Part shown: piece by piece, positions 54,763-62,990 of the stretch | How the letters are laid out: each line of letters begins with the position of its first letter | Numbering within the stretch: position 1 is the first letter of the stretch | Assembly (NCBI GenBank): GCA_964454975.1 | Contig: CAYVVD010000002.1 | Span: 149,227-213,226 of the forward strand | DNA: 64,000 nucleotides | Origin: CAYVVD01 sp964454975 | GTDB lineage: Bacteria > Bacteroidota > Ignavibacteria > Kapaibacteriales > UBA2268 | Direction of reading: 5' to 3' | Program-made: the position numbers and the translations under genes | The notes under the pieces: generated by a model | The model's input: the letters and a program-made list of their open reading frames with translations, nothing else | Databases searched by the model: none | What the model was told of the DNA's origin: nothing

Positions 54763-55329
54763 TCATTTATTATTAGATATTTCTTCCAAATAAGGTGACA
54801 GAATTTCTTTCAGCCTTTGTTTGGCCCGCCAAACTCTGTTTTTTATTGCCGATTCGGTATCTCCTGTTACTTCGGCAGCTTCTTCGTATGACATTCCGTG
54901 ATAAACACGAAGGATGAACGCTTCCCTGAATTCAAAGTCAAGGCAATTAAGAGCATGGGATATTAGTTCCATAATCTCCTTTTGTTCATATCCTTTGTCA
55001 TGCGATAATAACTGATAATCCTCGATGCTGACCATTATCTTCTTGTCACGCTTGTAATTAAGACACAGGTTGCGTGTAATAATCAGCAAAAAGGCAGATA
55101 AATTTGTCATATTTTTTGTACTTTTTACGGCATCAAAGAACTTCAGGAATGCATCCTGGAAGATATCATTTGCATCTTCGTTGTTGCCAGTTACTCTAAG
55201 GCAGTAAGCATAAATCCTTTGTGAATAACGGGCATAAATCTCTGCAAAAGCGGCTTCCGCTAATTTTTTATCACTTTTAAGAGCTTCAAATAACTCTAAA
55301 TCACTATATTTTCCAATAGGCTTACTCAT
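54763..55329 (-). CDS. ECF-type RNA polymerase sigma factor
   Basis: 188 residues. Region 2: YARYSQRIYAYCLRVTGNNEDANDIFQDAFLKFF; region 4: an HTH in MSYEEAAEVTGDTESAIKNRVWRAKQRL preceded by FREAFILRVYHG. No region 3, as in the ECF group. It probably directs transcription of its own operon and envelope genes when released by the adjacent anti-sigma protein. An ECF-type promoter motif could not be identified confidently in the 80-base upstream gap. Confidence 0.92.
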   Translation of the reverse strand: MSKPIGKYSDLELFEALKSDKKLAEAAFAEIYARYSQRIYAYCLRVTGNNEDANDIFQDAFLKFFDAVKSTKNMTNLSAFLLIITRNLCLNYKRDKKIMVSIEDYQLLSHDKGYEQKEIMELISHALNCLDFEFREAFILRVYHGMSYEEAAEVTGDTESAIKNRVWRAKQRLKEILSPYLEEISNNK

Positions 55330-55409
55330 TTCGTTTCCGGTTGGGCCGGGATTGAATATAAGCCGTTTCCACGCCTGGAGAAATCAGAATCGCGGACAAA
55401 CACCTTACA

Positions 55410-56549
55410 TCAATTTTCCGGGTTCCAGAATCCACGGTCTGCATTATTTGCCAGGATCCGTGTCTCTCCTTTTTCCTTGTTGTGCATAAACAGCGATGCC
55501 TTTGCTTCACCTTCGTAATACCTACTGAATACAAGCTTATTCCCACCGGCAGAATATGAGGCAAACAGGTTCAGCTCGCCTTCAGGGCTATTGGTTATTT
55601 TTTTGAATGTTAGCGAGCTTTCTATAAATGACATTTCCCATATATTGCCGTCATAACCCGTAAACGTGATTTCGGAATTGAAATTTGCTGCCGGTAAATA
55701 AGCTCCGCCAAAACTCACTTCGTTTCGCCTGAATCTGTGCTCCTCTCTCCTTCCGCTTAAATCTCTAATATAGAAGTAATCGCTTTCAGCTCCTGTCATC
55801 AAAAAGAGGAAGGTCTGGTTATCAATCCAGCAGATTTTAGGCTCTCCTGACCTGTAATCAGGGCCGAACTCAAATTCTTCGCGGTATGCTTCAGTTTCCG
55901 AGCCTGCATCCCATATAACCACACTTACTTCATCACTTTTTGATTTGCCTTCAAAATAAGCTAACATCCTGCTGTCCGGTGAAAAGGAAGCGATTGAATT
56001 CGGGAGCAAATTCCCGGTAATGCTGACAAGTATTCCCTGGGTAGCTGTTGATTTCAACAGGAGTCTCCCGTTTCCACCGTCAAAGGCAATCAATCCGCCA
56101 TTAAAGGAAAGTACAGGATAAGCTATACTGAAACTTGCGTCTTCGGTAAACATTACGCTTTCCATTGTTCCGTCAGTATTTGACAAATAAAGCGTCCTCA
56201 TACCTGTGGAAGTATCCTGCTTTCTGAAAGCAATTTTCCCGTTAATAGATGGCCCGGAAAATATAACTGCATTAGAAACAACCTCTTCCAGCTTAGCTCC
56301 ATCTTCTTCTACCGAAAATACACCGGGAAATTGGCTGTTCTCTGAAAAGCCGGTAAAGAAAATAGCCGGTTCCTGACCGCTGCCGCCGTTGCCTGTGTCA
56401 CAGACATCGCATGAAAATTGTAAAAGAACTGCAATAACCATTATTGCCTTAGCGAATGCCCCGGAAATTTGTGGGAGTATTTTCCTAAATCCCTGCAATT
56501 TATTTCCCTTATGGAGCATCTTTAATCTTAATGACACATGAACCTTCAT
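55410..56549 (-). CDS. Exported WD40/TolB-like beta-propeller lipoprotein
   Basis: 379 residues. A basic N-terminal extension is followed by a hydrophobic segment ending AVLLQFSC, a lipobox at about residue 47. The rest contains repeating strands of propeller blades: FSVEEDGAKLEEV, LYLSNTDGTMES, SFSPDSRMLAYFEG, FASYSAGGNKLVFSR, the last two typical of TolB-like PD40 repeats. Probably a periplasmic or surface lipoprotein. Its ATG overlaps the folP stop (ATGA at 56546-56549). Confidence 0.75.
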   Translation of the reverse strand: MKVHVSLRLKMLHKGNKLQGFRKILPQISGAFAKAIMVIAVLLQFSCDVCDTGNGGSGQEPAIFFTGFSENSQFPGVFSVEEDGAKLEEVVSNAVIFSGPSINGKIAFRKQDTSTGMRTLYLSNTDGTMESVMFTEDASFSIAYPVLSFNGGLIAFDGGNGRLLLKSTATQGILVSITGNLLPNSIASFSPDSRMLAYFEGKSKSDEVSVVIWDAGSETEAYREEFEFGPDYRSGEPKICWIDNQTFLFLMTGAESDYFYIRDLSGRREEHRFRRNEVSFGGAYLPAANFNSEITFTGYDGNIWEMSFIESSLTFKKITNSPEGELNLFASYSAGGNKLVFSRYYEGEAKASLFMHNKEKGETRILANNADRGFWNPEN

Positions 56550-57364
56550 TTCGTCTCAAAATTTGGGAATAAATTTTCATAAATTGCTTTTGCCATTGAA
56601 AATAAGGATACGTTATGCACTCTTATAATGTCGCCTCCAAAACCCTCTAACATCATGTGATAAGCAAGTGTTGCGATGTCTCTTCCCCCTGCATTTTCCA
56701 TACCCAGAGTCTTTCCTATGAAGGACTTGCGGGAAATTCCGAGTAACAGTTTTACATTTGGTAATCTGAAGCGTTCGATATTCCTTAAAATATCCAAATT
56801 GTGTTCCACAGACTTTCCGAATCCGATACCCGGGTCAATGATTATTTCCCTAACGCCCTTGGCTCTTGCAAACTCAGTTTTCTCCTTTAAAAACGTAAGA
56901 ATGTCATTTGTAACGTTTTCATAATGCGGATCCTGCTGCATTGTACGCGGTGTACCTTTCATATGCATGATTATCATAGGCTTGCTATGTTTTGCAGCAA
57001 GCTCTGCCAGACGAGGCTCGATTTCAAGCCCACCAATATCATTTATTATATCGGCACCGGCTTCAATGGCTGCTTCAGCTACTTCATATTTTACAGTATC
57101 AATGGAGATACGGATAGAATTATTCTCTTGCCTGATACCCTCGATTACAGGTATTACCCTTCTTAGCTCATCATCTGCATTCACGCTTTCAGCCCCGGGT
57201 CGAGAGCTCTCCCCTCCGATATCAATAATATCAGCGCCATCATTGATCATTTTAATTGCATGGGCTATAGCATTTTCATGAGAAAAGAAATTGCCGCCAT
57301 CAGAAAATGAATCGGGTGTTACATTGAGTATCCCCATTATTTCCGGGAAATTTCCTGGAAGCAT
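56546..57364 (-). CDS. folP: Dihydropteroate synthase
   Basis: 272 residues, TIM-barrel. MGILNVTPDSFSDGG (10-24) and GGESSRPGA (50-58) are the pterin-binding signatures; IDTVKYEVA, NDIGG, IIDPGIGFGKS and LLGISRKSFIG follow. It joins p-aminobenzoate to dihydropterin pyrophosphate in folate synthesis and is the sulfonamide target. The start gives MLPGNFPEIMGILNV. Upstream gap to the LON-domain gene is 37 bases, so the two may share a transcript. Confidence 0.95.
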   Translation of the reverse strand: MLPGNFPEIMGILNVTPDSFSDGGNFFSHENAIAHAIKMINDGADIIDIGGESSRPGAESVNADDELRRVIPVIEGIRQENNSIRISIDTVKYEVAEAAIEAGADIINDIGGLEIEPRLAELAAKHSKPMIIMHMKGTPRTMQQDPHYENVTNDILTFLKEKTEFARAKGVREIIIDPGIGFGKSVEHNLDILRNIERFRLPNVKLLLGISRKSFIGKTLGMENAGGRDIATLAYHMMLEGFGGDIIRVHNVSLFSMAKAIYENLFPNFETK

Positions 57365-57401
57365 ATTTTCCTCTTGTTTATATTATTCAAATATAGCTAA
57401 A

Positions 57402-58037
57402 TCAGAATTTAGTATCAGGACTGTAGTAGCCGTCATTTTTAATGATTTGTTGTACCTGGGATGAGTCTTTAATCGCCGGAAGGATATTATTCAGGTGGGT
57501 AAGTAAAAAGCGGAGCCGAAGATTTTCTGTTTGCATTTCAAGGAGTTGCTGCTTTTTCTCCGCCGGGAAACCCGCTTTCTGCGCTATAAAAAAGGACGGA
57601 TAATTAACGATCATTTTGCCTTCTTCTATCTTCTCAACCTTAACTGTGGTTATTGAAGCGGCAATTTTATTGAATAGCTTAGTGCAATCTGCGAGAAGTC
57701 CCTTATCAATGTTAAAGTCTTCATCCGAATATGGTTCAACTTCGCCGACATAGTATGGCTCTTCGCCTTCAGTGAAATTGTTAAGCGAAAAACGCTCCGT
57801 ACCCTGGACGAGTATATCCATCCTGCCGTCATCATATTTATTCATTATACCGGCAATCTTTGCCTTGCAGCCAATTTCCTTCATTTTGGACTGTGCTACA
57901 AGACAAACACCAAACTCTGTATTTGTATGGTAACACCGGTTAATAAGCAGTTTGTATCTTTCCTCGAAGATATGCAGAGGATAGAGCGATTCCGGGAAGA
58001 GTACAATACCTAAGGGAAATAAACCAATCTTTTCCAT
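57402..58037 (-). CDS. LON N-terminal-domain (PUA-like) protein
   Basis: 211 residues beginning IGLFPLGIVLFPESLYPLHIFEERYK, the hallmark of the Lon protease substrate-binding domain, without the ATPase or protease domains. A helical C-terminal half (KQQLLEMQTENLRLRFLLTHL) follows, also as in the Lon N-domain. Stand-alone proteins of this kind are widespread; their role is not established, and peptide or unfolded-protein binding is the family-level guess. Confidence 0.88.
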   Translation of the reverse strand: MEKIGLFPLGIVLFPESLYPLHIFEERYKLLINRCYHTNTEFGVCLVAQSKMKEIGCKAKIAGIMNKYDDGRMDILVQGTERFSLNNFTEGEEPYYVGEVEPYSDEDFNIDKGLLADCTKLFNKIAASITTVKVEKIEEGKMIVNYPSFFIAQKAGFPAEKKQQLLEMQTENLRLRFLLTHLNNILPAIKDSSQVQQIIKNDGYYSPDTKF

Positions 58038-58466
58038 TATTCCACGCTTTTGTTCGCTTCAAGATAAAAAAAAGCGGTAAAACGACAATTGAGATAATTG
58101 TTGGTTTACGTGTTATTCGTTTAAGGGCTATAGTATAATGTTGTTCTTGCAAAAGTGAGCATCCAAAACCACGAAGCGGAAGTAATTGAATGCCCTGAAT
58201 GAACGAATCATATATATCAAAACCTATATTTTATATTGCATTAATAAGTTTTTCTAAAAGTAATTAGCAACTATATGCCTAAAAAGCAAGACAATGAGAC
58301 CCGCTACTATACCGATATTGGCCAGAACACAGAATGATTGTTAATATTGATTTTGAGGAGAGGGCTGTGATAGTAACCACAGGAGGCCCCGTTCTACTTG
58401 TAAAGAATAATCCCCAATAAAGGCAGTATAATAAATTGGTGGAGTGGGTGGGAGAATTACGAATTA
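58038..58466. other. 429-bp gap without a recognisable gene
   Basis: Two tiny plus-strand frames are seen, 58275-58337 (20 codons) and 58334-58420 (28 codons), overlapping as ATGA, but neither has a ribosome-binding site or a recognisable product. The part next to 58037 should contain the promoter of the LON-domain gene. The part next to 58466 follows the last gene of the secreted-peptide block; no terminator hairpin was seen. Confidence 0.4.
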
Positions 58467-58925
58467 TTAGTTGATTATAGCCAGAACATCCGAACAGAAA
58501 TTTTCTGTATTTTTTCCACCTGACAACAACAGATTTCCTTTGAAATCAAATAGTGCAATGGTAGTATTAATATCTAAGCCAAGCGATTTCTTGGCTTTGC
58601 CACCGGTTCTTAGTATTGGATATTCCCACTTAAATTTCTCCTTGAATAGGTTTAATTCAATTTCTCGAGTGCAAAACACTAATGTCAGGTATTTTACTTT
58701 TAAGTCTTTGTGATTGGTTCTAATGCAATTGAAAAATAATCTGCTTTGCTTAATACAGGCATCACAATCACCAAAGGCATAGTAATTGATGACTAAGTAT
58801 TCACCTTTCTTTAGCCCTGTTTTTTCGATAATTGAATTCCAATATTCAGTATCTGAAGACTGAACCTCAATTACCGGTATTAATAATGAAATCAAAATTA
58901 TTAATATAGTTAATTTAAAGATCAT
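58467..58925 (-). CDS. Exported thioredoxin-like protein with CDAC motif (pair B)
   Basis: 152 residues. A signal peptide or anchor (MIFKLTILIILISLLIPVIEVQS) precedes a thioredoxin-like core: strand EYLVINYYAF, then GDCDACIKQ with cysteines 54 and 57 as CxxC. A later strand, TTIALFDFKGNLLLSG, matches the beta-hairpin of TlpA/AhpC-type proteins. The usual cis-Pro is not certain. It starts directly after the TAA of the propeller lipoprotein gene. It is similar to the protein at 60669-61103 around the CxxC (E-Y/F-L-V/I-I-N...C-x-x-C-I). Likely a periplasmic thiol-disulfide protein; partner inferred to be the cysteine-containing proteins of this block. Confidence 0.7.
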   Translation of the reverse strand: MIFKLTILIILISLLIPVIEVQSSDTEYWNSIIEKTGLKKGEYLVINYYAFGDCDACIKQSRLFFNCIRTNHKDLKVKYLTLVFCTREIELNLFKEKFKWEYPILRTGGKAKKSLGLDINTTIALFDFKGNLLLSGGKNTENFCSDVLAIIN

Positions 58926-60233
58926 TTATTCTTCCCAGGGAATTTCCTCAATAGTCCATCCTTCATTAGACTTCCTTGCTACAAATAGGGAATTTTTCTC
59001 TTTAGAGAAAGTAAAGCATCGAGCAGAACCATTGTGATTATTAAAACCAAATTTGAGAGTTTTTATTAGGCCACTTTTTTCATTAATTTCAAGTACTTCA
59101 AAACTTGATTTTCTTGAACCAGATGAATCCGGATAATACTTCCTAATTATTAAGATGAGATTGGCATCTTTTGTAGAATACAAGCCTTCAAAAGAGTTAT
59201 ATAAATAATAAAGAATCGAATCCCTTCGTAATTCATTATTTTGAACAATTTTGAATATATCCGAATTCGAATATCTAAGCATTGGTATATTAATTTCCTC
59301 TTTTGTATCCAAATTGATGATTTTTTCATCATATGGAAATGAAACGAATAATGTGTTATTAAGATTCGTAATGTAAGGATCGAATTTCAAGTAGTAATTA
59401 CATCCTGATTCAACGTAATCAACAGGTAGTTCAAGTAATTTACGTGTAACTTGGAAATTACTGTCGTATTCGGCCAAAACCCAGTTCCTGCCACTAATTC
59501 TTCTACCGTAACAATCAATATAATAACGGTTATCAATCGAATCATAATAAATTGAATTTGCCTGGGTAATAATATAATTGTCATCAATAAATGGGTGAAA
59601 TTGAGTGTTTTTATTTAAAATATTGTACCTTACAACTCCAGCTATATTTGCTCTATAGTATTTAGATCGTATATTTGAATCAGGATTACTATTATAGGCA
59701 TAAATCTGTGTTCTCATTGCAAATAGTATTTCATCTCCACTTTTATACATATCTAAAAGATAATAAGAGAGAGGGACTGAATAAATCGAATTCGGTGCAT
59801 CAGGTAGTTCGTATGCTTCCTTTAAAGTGATTGAGGTGTCTCCAAATCTTGATGGCATACCATAAATTGCCCCTGAATCTGATATACTCGAATTTAATCT
59901 AAATAAATCTATTATGTCTCCTTTTGAATTATATATAACAGCTTTAGAGTCCGATTTATCAAAGACAAACCATTTGTTACCCGATTGAATCAACTTATTA
60001 ATTGATATTAATATCAACGAATCGTTTTCTATTAGTTTGGTTTCTGAAATGATTTTATAATTTAAATTACTAATGTTTTTATTGTGCTCATCTGATACAG
60101 TACATTCAGGAAATATAAACAGCAATAATATTACTATTACCATGTTTATCAACCTCTTTCTTTTATGAAACAAATGCCGCCTTGGTTCAACGAATAACGC
60201 TGAGCCCAAAACGGCTATAACTATCGAATCCAT
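58926..60233 (-). CDS. Propeller-like lipoprotein (pair B)
   Basis: 435 residues from ATG 60233 (AGGTGG 7 bases upstream). The N-terminus has a basic KRKR then a hydrophobic segment ending FIFPEC, a plausible lipidation cysteine. An internal ATG at 60143 would remove the basic part. The body consists of repeated strand units such as GNKWFVFDKSDSKAVIYNSKGD, NRYYIDCYGRR and NTLFVSFPYDEKIIN, with spacing like 6-bladed propeller or DUF4221-type proteins of Bacteroidota. It lies 3 bases after the small cysteine peptide gene and abuts the CxxC protein gene. Function unknown; possibly surface-exposed recognition. Confidence 0.68.
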   Translation of the reverse strand: MDSIVIAVLGSALFVEPRRHLFHKRKRLINMVIVILLLFIFPECTVSDEHNKNISNLNYKIISETKLIENDSLILISINKLIQSGNKWFVFDKSDSKAVIYNSKGDIIDLFRLNSSISDSGAIYGMPSRFGDTSITLKEAYELPDAPNSIYSVPLSYYLLDMYKSGDEILFAMRTQIYAYNSNPDSNIRSKYYRANIAGVVRYNILNKNTQFHPFIDDNYIITQANSIYYDSIDNRYYIDCYGRRISGRNWVLAEYDSNFQVTRKLLELPVDYVESGCNYYLKFDPYITNLNNTLFVSFPYDEKIINLDTKEEINIPMLRYSNSDIFKIVQNNELRRDSILYYLYNSFEGLYSTKDANLILIIRKYYPDSSGSRKSSFEVLEINEKSGLIKTLKFGFNNHNGSARCFTFSKEKNSLFVARKSNEGWTIEEIPWEE

Positions 60234-60236
60234 TTC

Positions 60237-60587
60237 TTAGCCACCTGAACTTGGTGGCAGGTCAATTAACCATCTGGTTATAGTAGGCATTCCTGGTGGT
60301 ATTAACATATCGTCGTTTGCTTCGTAATAAAGCCCATCTATATCGCAAACTCTCCTTATACACCAGGTTTCCATCGTACCACAATTAGCTGTAATTCCAA
60401 TTACTTTGCCTTCATTATCATATAATCCTTCCGGATTAACGGCTGGTCCCTCGTCATCAATTTCTTCTTCACAGCCTGCAATGGCATGACCATGTTTTAT
60501 CCGAAATAATGCATCAGATTCATTTTGAAATCCTATAAATGCAAGAATAAATATAATTAGGGCAGTAAACATTTTCAATACCCTCAT
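60237..60587 (-). CDS. Small exported cysteine-containing protein, NVEALA-like leader
   Basis: 116 residues. MRVLKMFTALIIFILAFIGF is a signal-type segment followed by QNESDALF, which recalls the N-x-E-A-L-A end of NVEALA leaders. The remaining ~85 residues are acidic and contain four cysteines (39, 69, 76 and 81), including NCGTMETWCIRRVC, enough for two disulfides. The C-terminus is PPSSGG. AAGGAGAT lies 7 bases before the ATG. The gene is preceded by the 66-bp leader repeat and a run of 13 A/T. It is followed after 3 bases by a propeller lipoprotein. Family membership is a resemblance only. Confidence 0.65.
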   Translation of the reverse strand: MRVLKMFTALIIFILAFIGFQNESDALFRIKHGHAIAGCEEEIDDEGPAVNPEGLYDNEGKVIGITANCGTMETWCIRRVCDIDGLYYEANDDMLIPPGMPTITRWLIDLPPSSGG

Positions 60588-60642
60588 TATCCCATCTCCT
60601 TATTTACTTTTTGTTAATTATTGCTTTATTAATATATGAATT
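60577..60642 (-). repeat. Leader repeat copy 1 (66 bp), upstream of and into the small cysteine-peptide gene
   Basis: Matches 63907-63972 at 62 of 66 positions. It includes the start region of the gene at 60587, its AAGGAGAT ribosome-binding site and an AT-rich upstream part, with elements CTTTATTAA and TTGTTAATTATTG as read on the plus strand. A run of 13 A (60643-60655) abuts it. Probably a duplicated promoter and 5' leader. Confidence 0.8.
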
Positions 60643-60668
60643 AAAAAAAAAAAAACAATTAATATTTA

Positions 60669-61103
60669 TTAATCTAAAAACTCGCTAAATACTTCCTTGA
60701 AGTTACCTAAGTTTAGTTCAGTAATGTTATTAATTTTCTTATTATTTAGTTCAATGAATACATCACTATTTGGAGAAATGGATGTCCTAAAGAACTGGTT
60801 TCTTTTTTCCTTTAATACATTAGGCTCGTTTAATTTTCCAATAATAGCCGGTTCAACTTTTCCTAAATATGATAGGATGACAAATTTATTTCTTTTTATT
60901 TTTTTTCTAGAATTAAATATTTCATTTATATAATATGAAATACATCCCTGGCAGCCATTCAGATTAATTATTAAGAATTCTGATGTTGGATATTTTGCTA
61001 AGTTCAAATTATGAGTTTCTTCCAAATAATCCGTAAATATGCTTGATTGCTTTTCAAAGGGAATATTCAGAAAAACTAAGGATATTAGAATTAAACACTT
61101 CAT
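60669..61103 (-). CDS. Exported thioredoxin-like protein with CQGC motif (pair A)
   Basis: 144 residues. MKCLILISLVFLNIPF is a signal-type start. The core has strand EFLIINLNG followed by CQGCISYY with cysteines 51 and 54. The rest contains short alternating strands and helices (FVILSYLGKVEPAIIG, SDVFIELNNKKI), consistent with a shortened thioredoxin fold. The ATG lies 2 bases after the stop of the DUF4221-like gene. Same place and motif as 58467-58925, so the two are probably duplicates that diverged. Exact redox role unknown. Confidence 0.68.
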   Translation of the reverse strand: MKCLILISLVFLNIPFEKQSSIFTDYLEETHNLNLAKYPTSEFLIINLNGCQGCISYYINEIFNSRKKIKRNKFVILSYLGKVEPAIIGKLNEPNVLKEKRNQFFRTSISPNSDVFIELNNKKINNITELNLGNFKEVFSEFLD

Positions 61104-61105
61104 TA

Positions 61106-62209
61106 TTATTGTAATTTAAAATATGTATATGACAACTTGTCCGGGTCAAACATAGGATTGTCAATATGATTGTTTGAGATTAATACACCATCCTTAAATG
61201 CCACAATATCAGTGAATTCGTATTTTCTTGGTTCAAAATACTTCTCAGTAATAAAGTTAAAACTAGAATCAAATACTATTAAAGACCACGAACGGTCATG
61301 ATAAGAATTAGCTCTATTACCAGAAATGAGATCCTGACGATGCAATGCAACTCTAAAAAATAATTTGCTATTGTGATTATATGTAATAATTCCATAATGC
61401 GGATTACTAATCATAAATTCTCTAGAATATTTTTGGCTCATACCTTTGGTTGTATCATAATCTGGAATCTCTATTATGTATTTACTTTTAGCTAAATGAG
61501 ATTCTAATAAACCATCAAAATTATAAACATAAATTTCATCTTCTACTTCAAACGATGTATATATCAACTCATCTTTGTAGCAGCTGCTTGGCCAAAAATA
61601 TTGATATGATTTTATTATTTTGAATTTTTCTGGATAATATTGGGTAGTATTTACCTTTAATATATCATTCTGATCATTTATTCTAACAGATGCTAAAGTT
61701 GGGAATTTATAAAAATTAGTATACCATGTATTTGGACTTACGTGAAACCAGATAGTGCTGTTAATGAAATTTATTGGCCAATAAGTAGCTGCTCTCTTAA
61801 ATAACCCTACTTCATCATATTTAATATTGAAATCTATAGAATCACCTATATTACCTTCAAAATCTATCCACTGAAATTGGTTTTTATGATAATAACTAAC
61901 TAATATAGAGTCTAAATTTAAAACATAGACTCCTTCCGGCTCTTTAGGTGCAGTAATTTTTGTTAATAACCCTTCATCAGAAAAGTTATAAACATAGATT
62001 GAATTATCTCTTGCTCTTGGTGAAATTTTAAATAACAGGCTGTCTTTATAATTGAATAAGAATTTTGAATCAAAATCAGAGAGACTATCAATATGAAATT
62101 CTACTATATCCACTATTTCCAGTTTTGAACCTTTTAACTGTGGGTTAAGTTCATTCTTGCAGCTCACAATAGCAGCAAACAGAAGTACCAAGGTAATATA
62201 AATGTTCAT
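61106..62209 (-). CDS. DUF4221-like propeller lipoprotein (pair A)
   Basis: 367 residues. MNIYITLVLLFAAIVSC is a good lipoprotein signal with Cys17. The rest is strand-rich in repeating units (DNSIYVYNFSDEGLLT, DEIYVYNFDGLLES), and the C-terminal stretch FFRVALHRQDL...SWSLIVFDSSFNF is like DUF4221 family proteins. Several tyrosine- and tryptophan-rich patches (ATYWPINFINSTIWFH) suggest a binding surface. It is separated from the upstream small lipoprotein gene by a perfect hairpin (62231-62258), so transcription into it may be reduced. The CxxC gene follows after 2 bases. Confidence 0.72.
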   Translation of the reverse strand: MNIYITLVLLFAAIVSCKNELNPQLKGSKLEIVDIVEFHIDSLSDFDSKFLFNYKDSLLFKISPRARDNSIYVYNFSDEGLLTKITAPKEPEGVYVLNLDSILVSYYHKNQFQWIDFEGNIGDSIDFNIKYDEVGLFKRAATYWPINFINSTIWFHVSPNTWYTNFYKFPTLASVRINDQNDILKVNTTQYYPEKFKIIKSYQYFWPSSCYKDELIYTSFEVEDEIYVYNFDGLLESHLAKSKYIIEIPDYDTTKGMSQKYSREFMISNPHYGIITYNHNSKLFFRVALHRQDLISGNRANSYHDRSWSLIVFDSSFNFITEKYFEPRKYEFTDIVAFKDGVLISNNHIDNPMFDPDKLSYTYFKLQ

Positions 62210-62230
62210 AGTCTTTAATATATCAAAATT

Positions 62231-62258
62231 TTACAAACCGGCAAAAGCCGGTTTGTAA
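62231..62258 (-). terminator. Perfect 12-bp hairpin between small lipoprotein and propeller genes
   Basis: TTACAAACCGGC (62231-62242), loop AAAA, GCCGGTTTGTAA (62247-62258). In the direction of transcription (minus) the stem is followed by AATTTTGATAT, a weak U-rich tail, so partial termination or 3' end protection is likely. Confidence 0.65.
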
Positions 62259-62271
62259 GATTAGTTAGCAG

Positions 62272-62733
62272 TTAATACACGTTTGAATAGTCGGGTAATG
62301 AATCTTGATCGCATGAATAAACAATATAGTACCAAGCAGTATCAGGTCCATTCTCAATTCTTACTAAGGTAGTAATTGAGTCTTGTAAATCTTGTAAGGC
62401 ATCTCCATAAAATCCGGGAAATAGTTCTTCATAATTTTCTGTATTACTAAAGAACTCATTGGTTGTATAATTGCCAATAGCAGAATCTAATTGATTAATA
62501 TTTGGTAGTTTTGGAGCAGTTACAACGATAGGTGCAAAACAGCCTTTTGGGGGTAAATGACAATTATCTCTCTTGATGACATCAAAGTGCAAAGTTGGCG
62601 ATGTCATTTCACTACCAGACTCTAAAACAGAAATCTCTGGTTGAATAATACCAACTTGCTCCAAATGTTTTTCCTTGCAAGAAATAAACAGTGTACAAAA
62701 TAGTGCTAAAATAAAAATACGCCTTCTTCTAAT
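62272..62733 (-). CDS. Small lipoprotein with probable AUU start
   Basis: 153 residues if started at ATT 62733. The nearest standard start, TTG 62664, gives 130 residues without a signal. Upstream in frame are four arginines and IFILALFCTLFISC, a textbook lipoprotein signal with Cys19, but no ATG/GTG/TTG occurs before the TAA. AAGG (62744-62741) stands 7 bases before ATT 62733, ideal spacing. The mature part is acidic and has NCHLPPKGCFAP (two cysteines) and a third in YSCDQDS. A one-base frameshift from the GTG at 62741 is the alternative reading. Function unknown; likely a partner of the following propeller protein. Confidence 0.6.
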   Translation of the reverse strand: MRRRRIFILALFCTLFISCKEKHLEQVGIIQPEISVLESGSEMTSPTLHFDVIKRDNCHLPPKGCFAPIVVTAPKLPNINQLDSAIGNYTTNEFFSNTENYEELFPGFYGDALQDLQDSITTLVRIENGPDTAWYYIVYSCDQDSLPDYSNVY

Positions 62734-62859
62734 TTCTTCACCTTGATTTAATTAATTGAAACATTTGAATATTTGTTAAAACTTTATTAACCACAACTGT
62801 GTTTCGAATTGAATGAAATTCGAATTAAAGAAACGTACTAAAAGTACTACGGATTCTGA

Positions 62860-62967
62860 TTAAAGTCCTAATAATAGACCTATCAATGTCATTAAAATTA
62901 GAACTATGATCAATGTGTAACAATAATCAAGTATATTAACTTTAGAATTCATCAAATCATATCCCAT
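62860..62967 (-). CDS. Possible 35-residue membrane peptide
   Basis: A frame from ATG 62967 encodes a short polar start (MGYDLMNSKVN) followed by a 22-residue hydrophobic helix ending LIGLLLGL. It begins 24 bases after the stop of the upstream gene. The ribosome-binding site is weak, so it may be a chance frame, but its single-span composition in this block of small exported proteins makes it worth recording. Confidence 0.3.
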   Translation of the reverse strand: MGYDLMNSKVNILDYCYTLIIVLILMTLIGLLLGL

Positions 62968-62990
62968 TTTACTTGGTAAATCTTTAAAAA

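Noticed and set aside
55322..55564. Open frame overlapping the sigma-factor start and the propeller-lipoprotein end
   Set aside because: It overlaps two well-supported genes in another frame and has no recognisable domain.
58275..58420. Two tiny overlapping frames in the gap after the LON-domain gene
   Set aside because: ATGA overlap is suggestive but there is no ribosome-binding site, no domain and only 20 and 28 codons.
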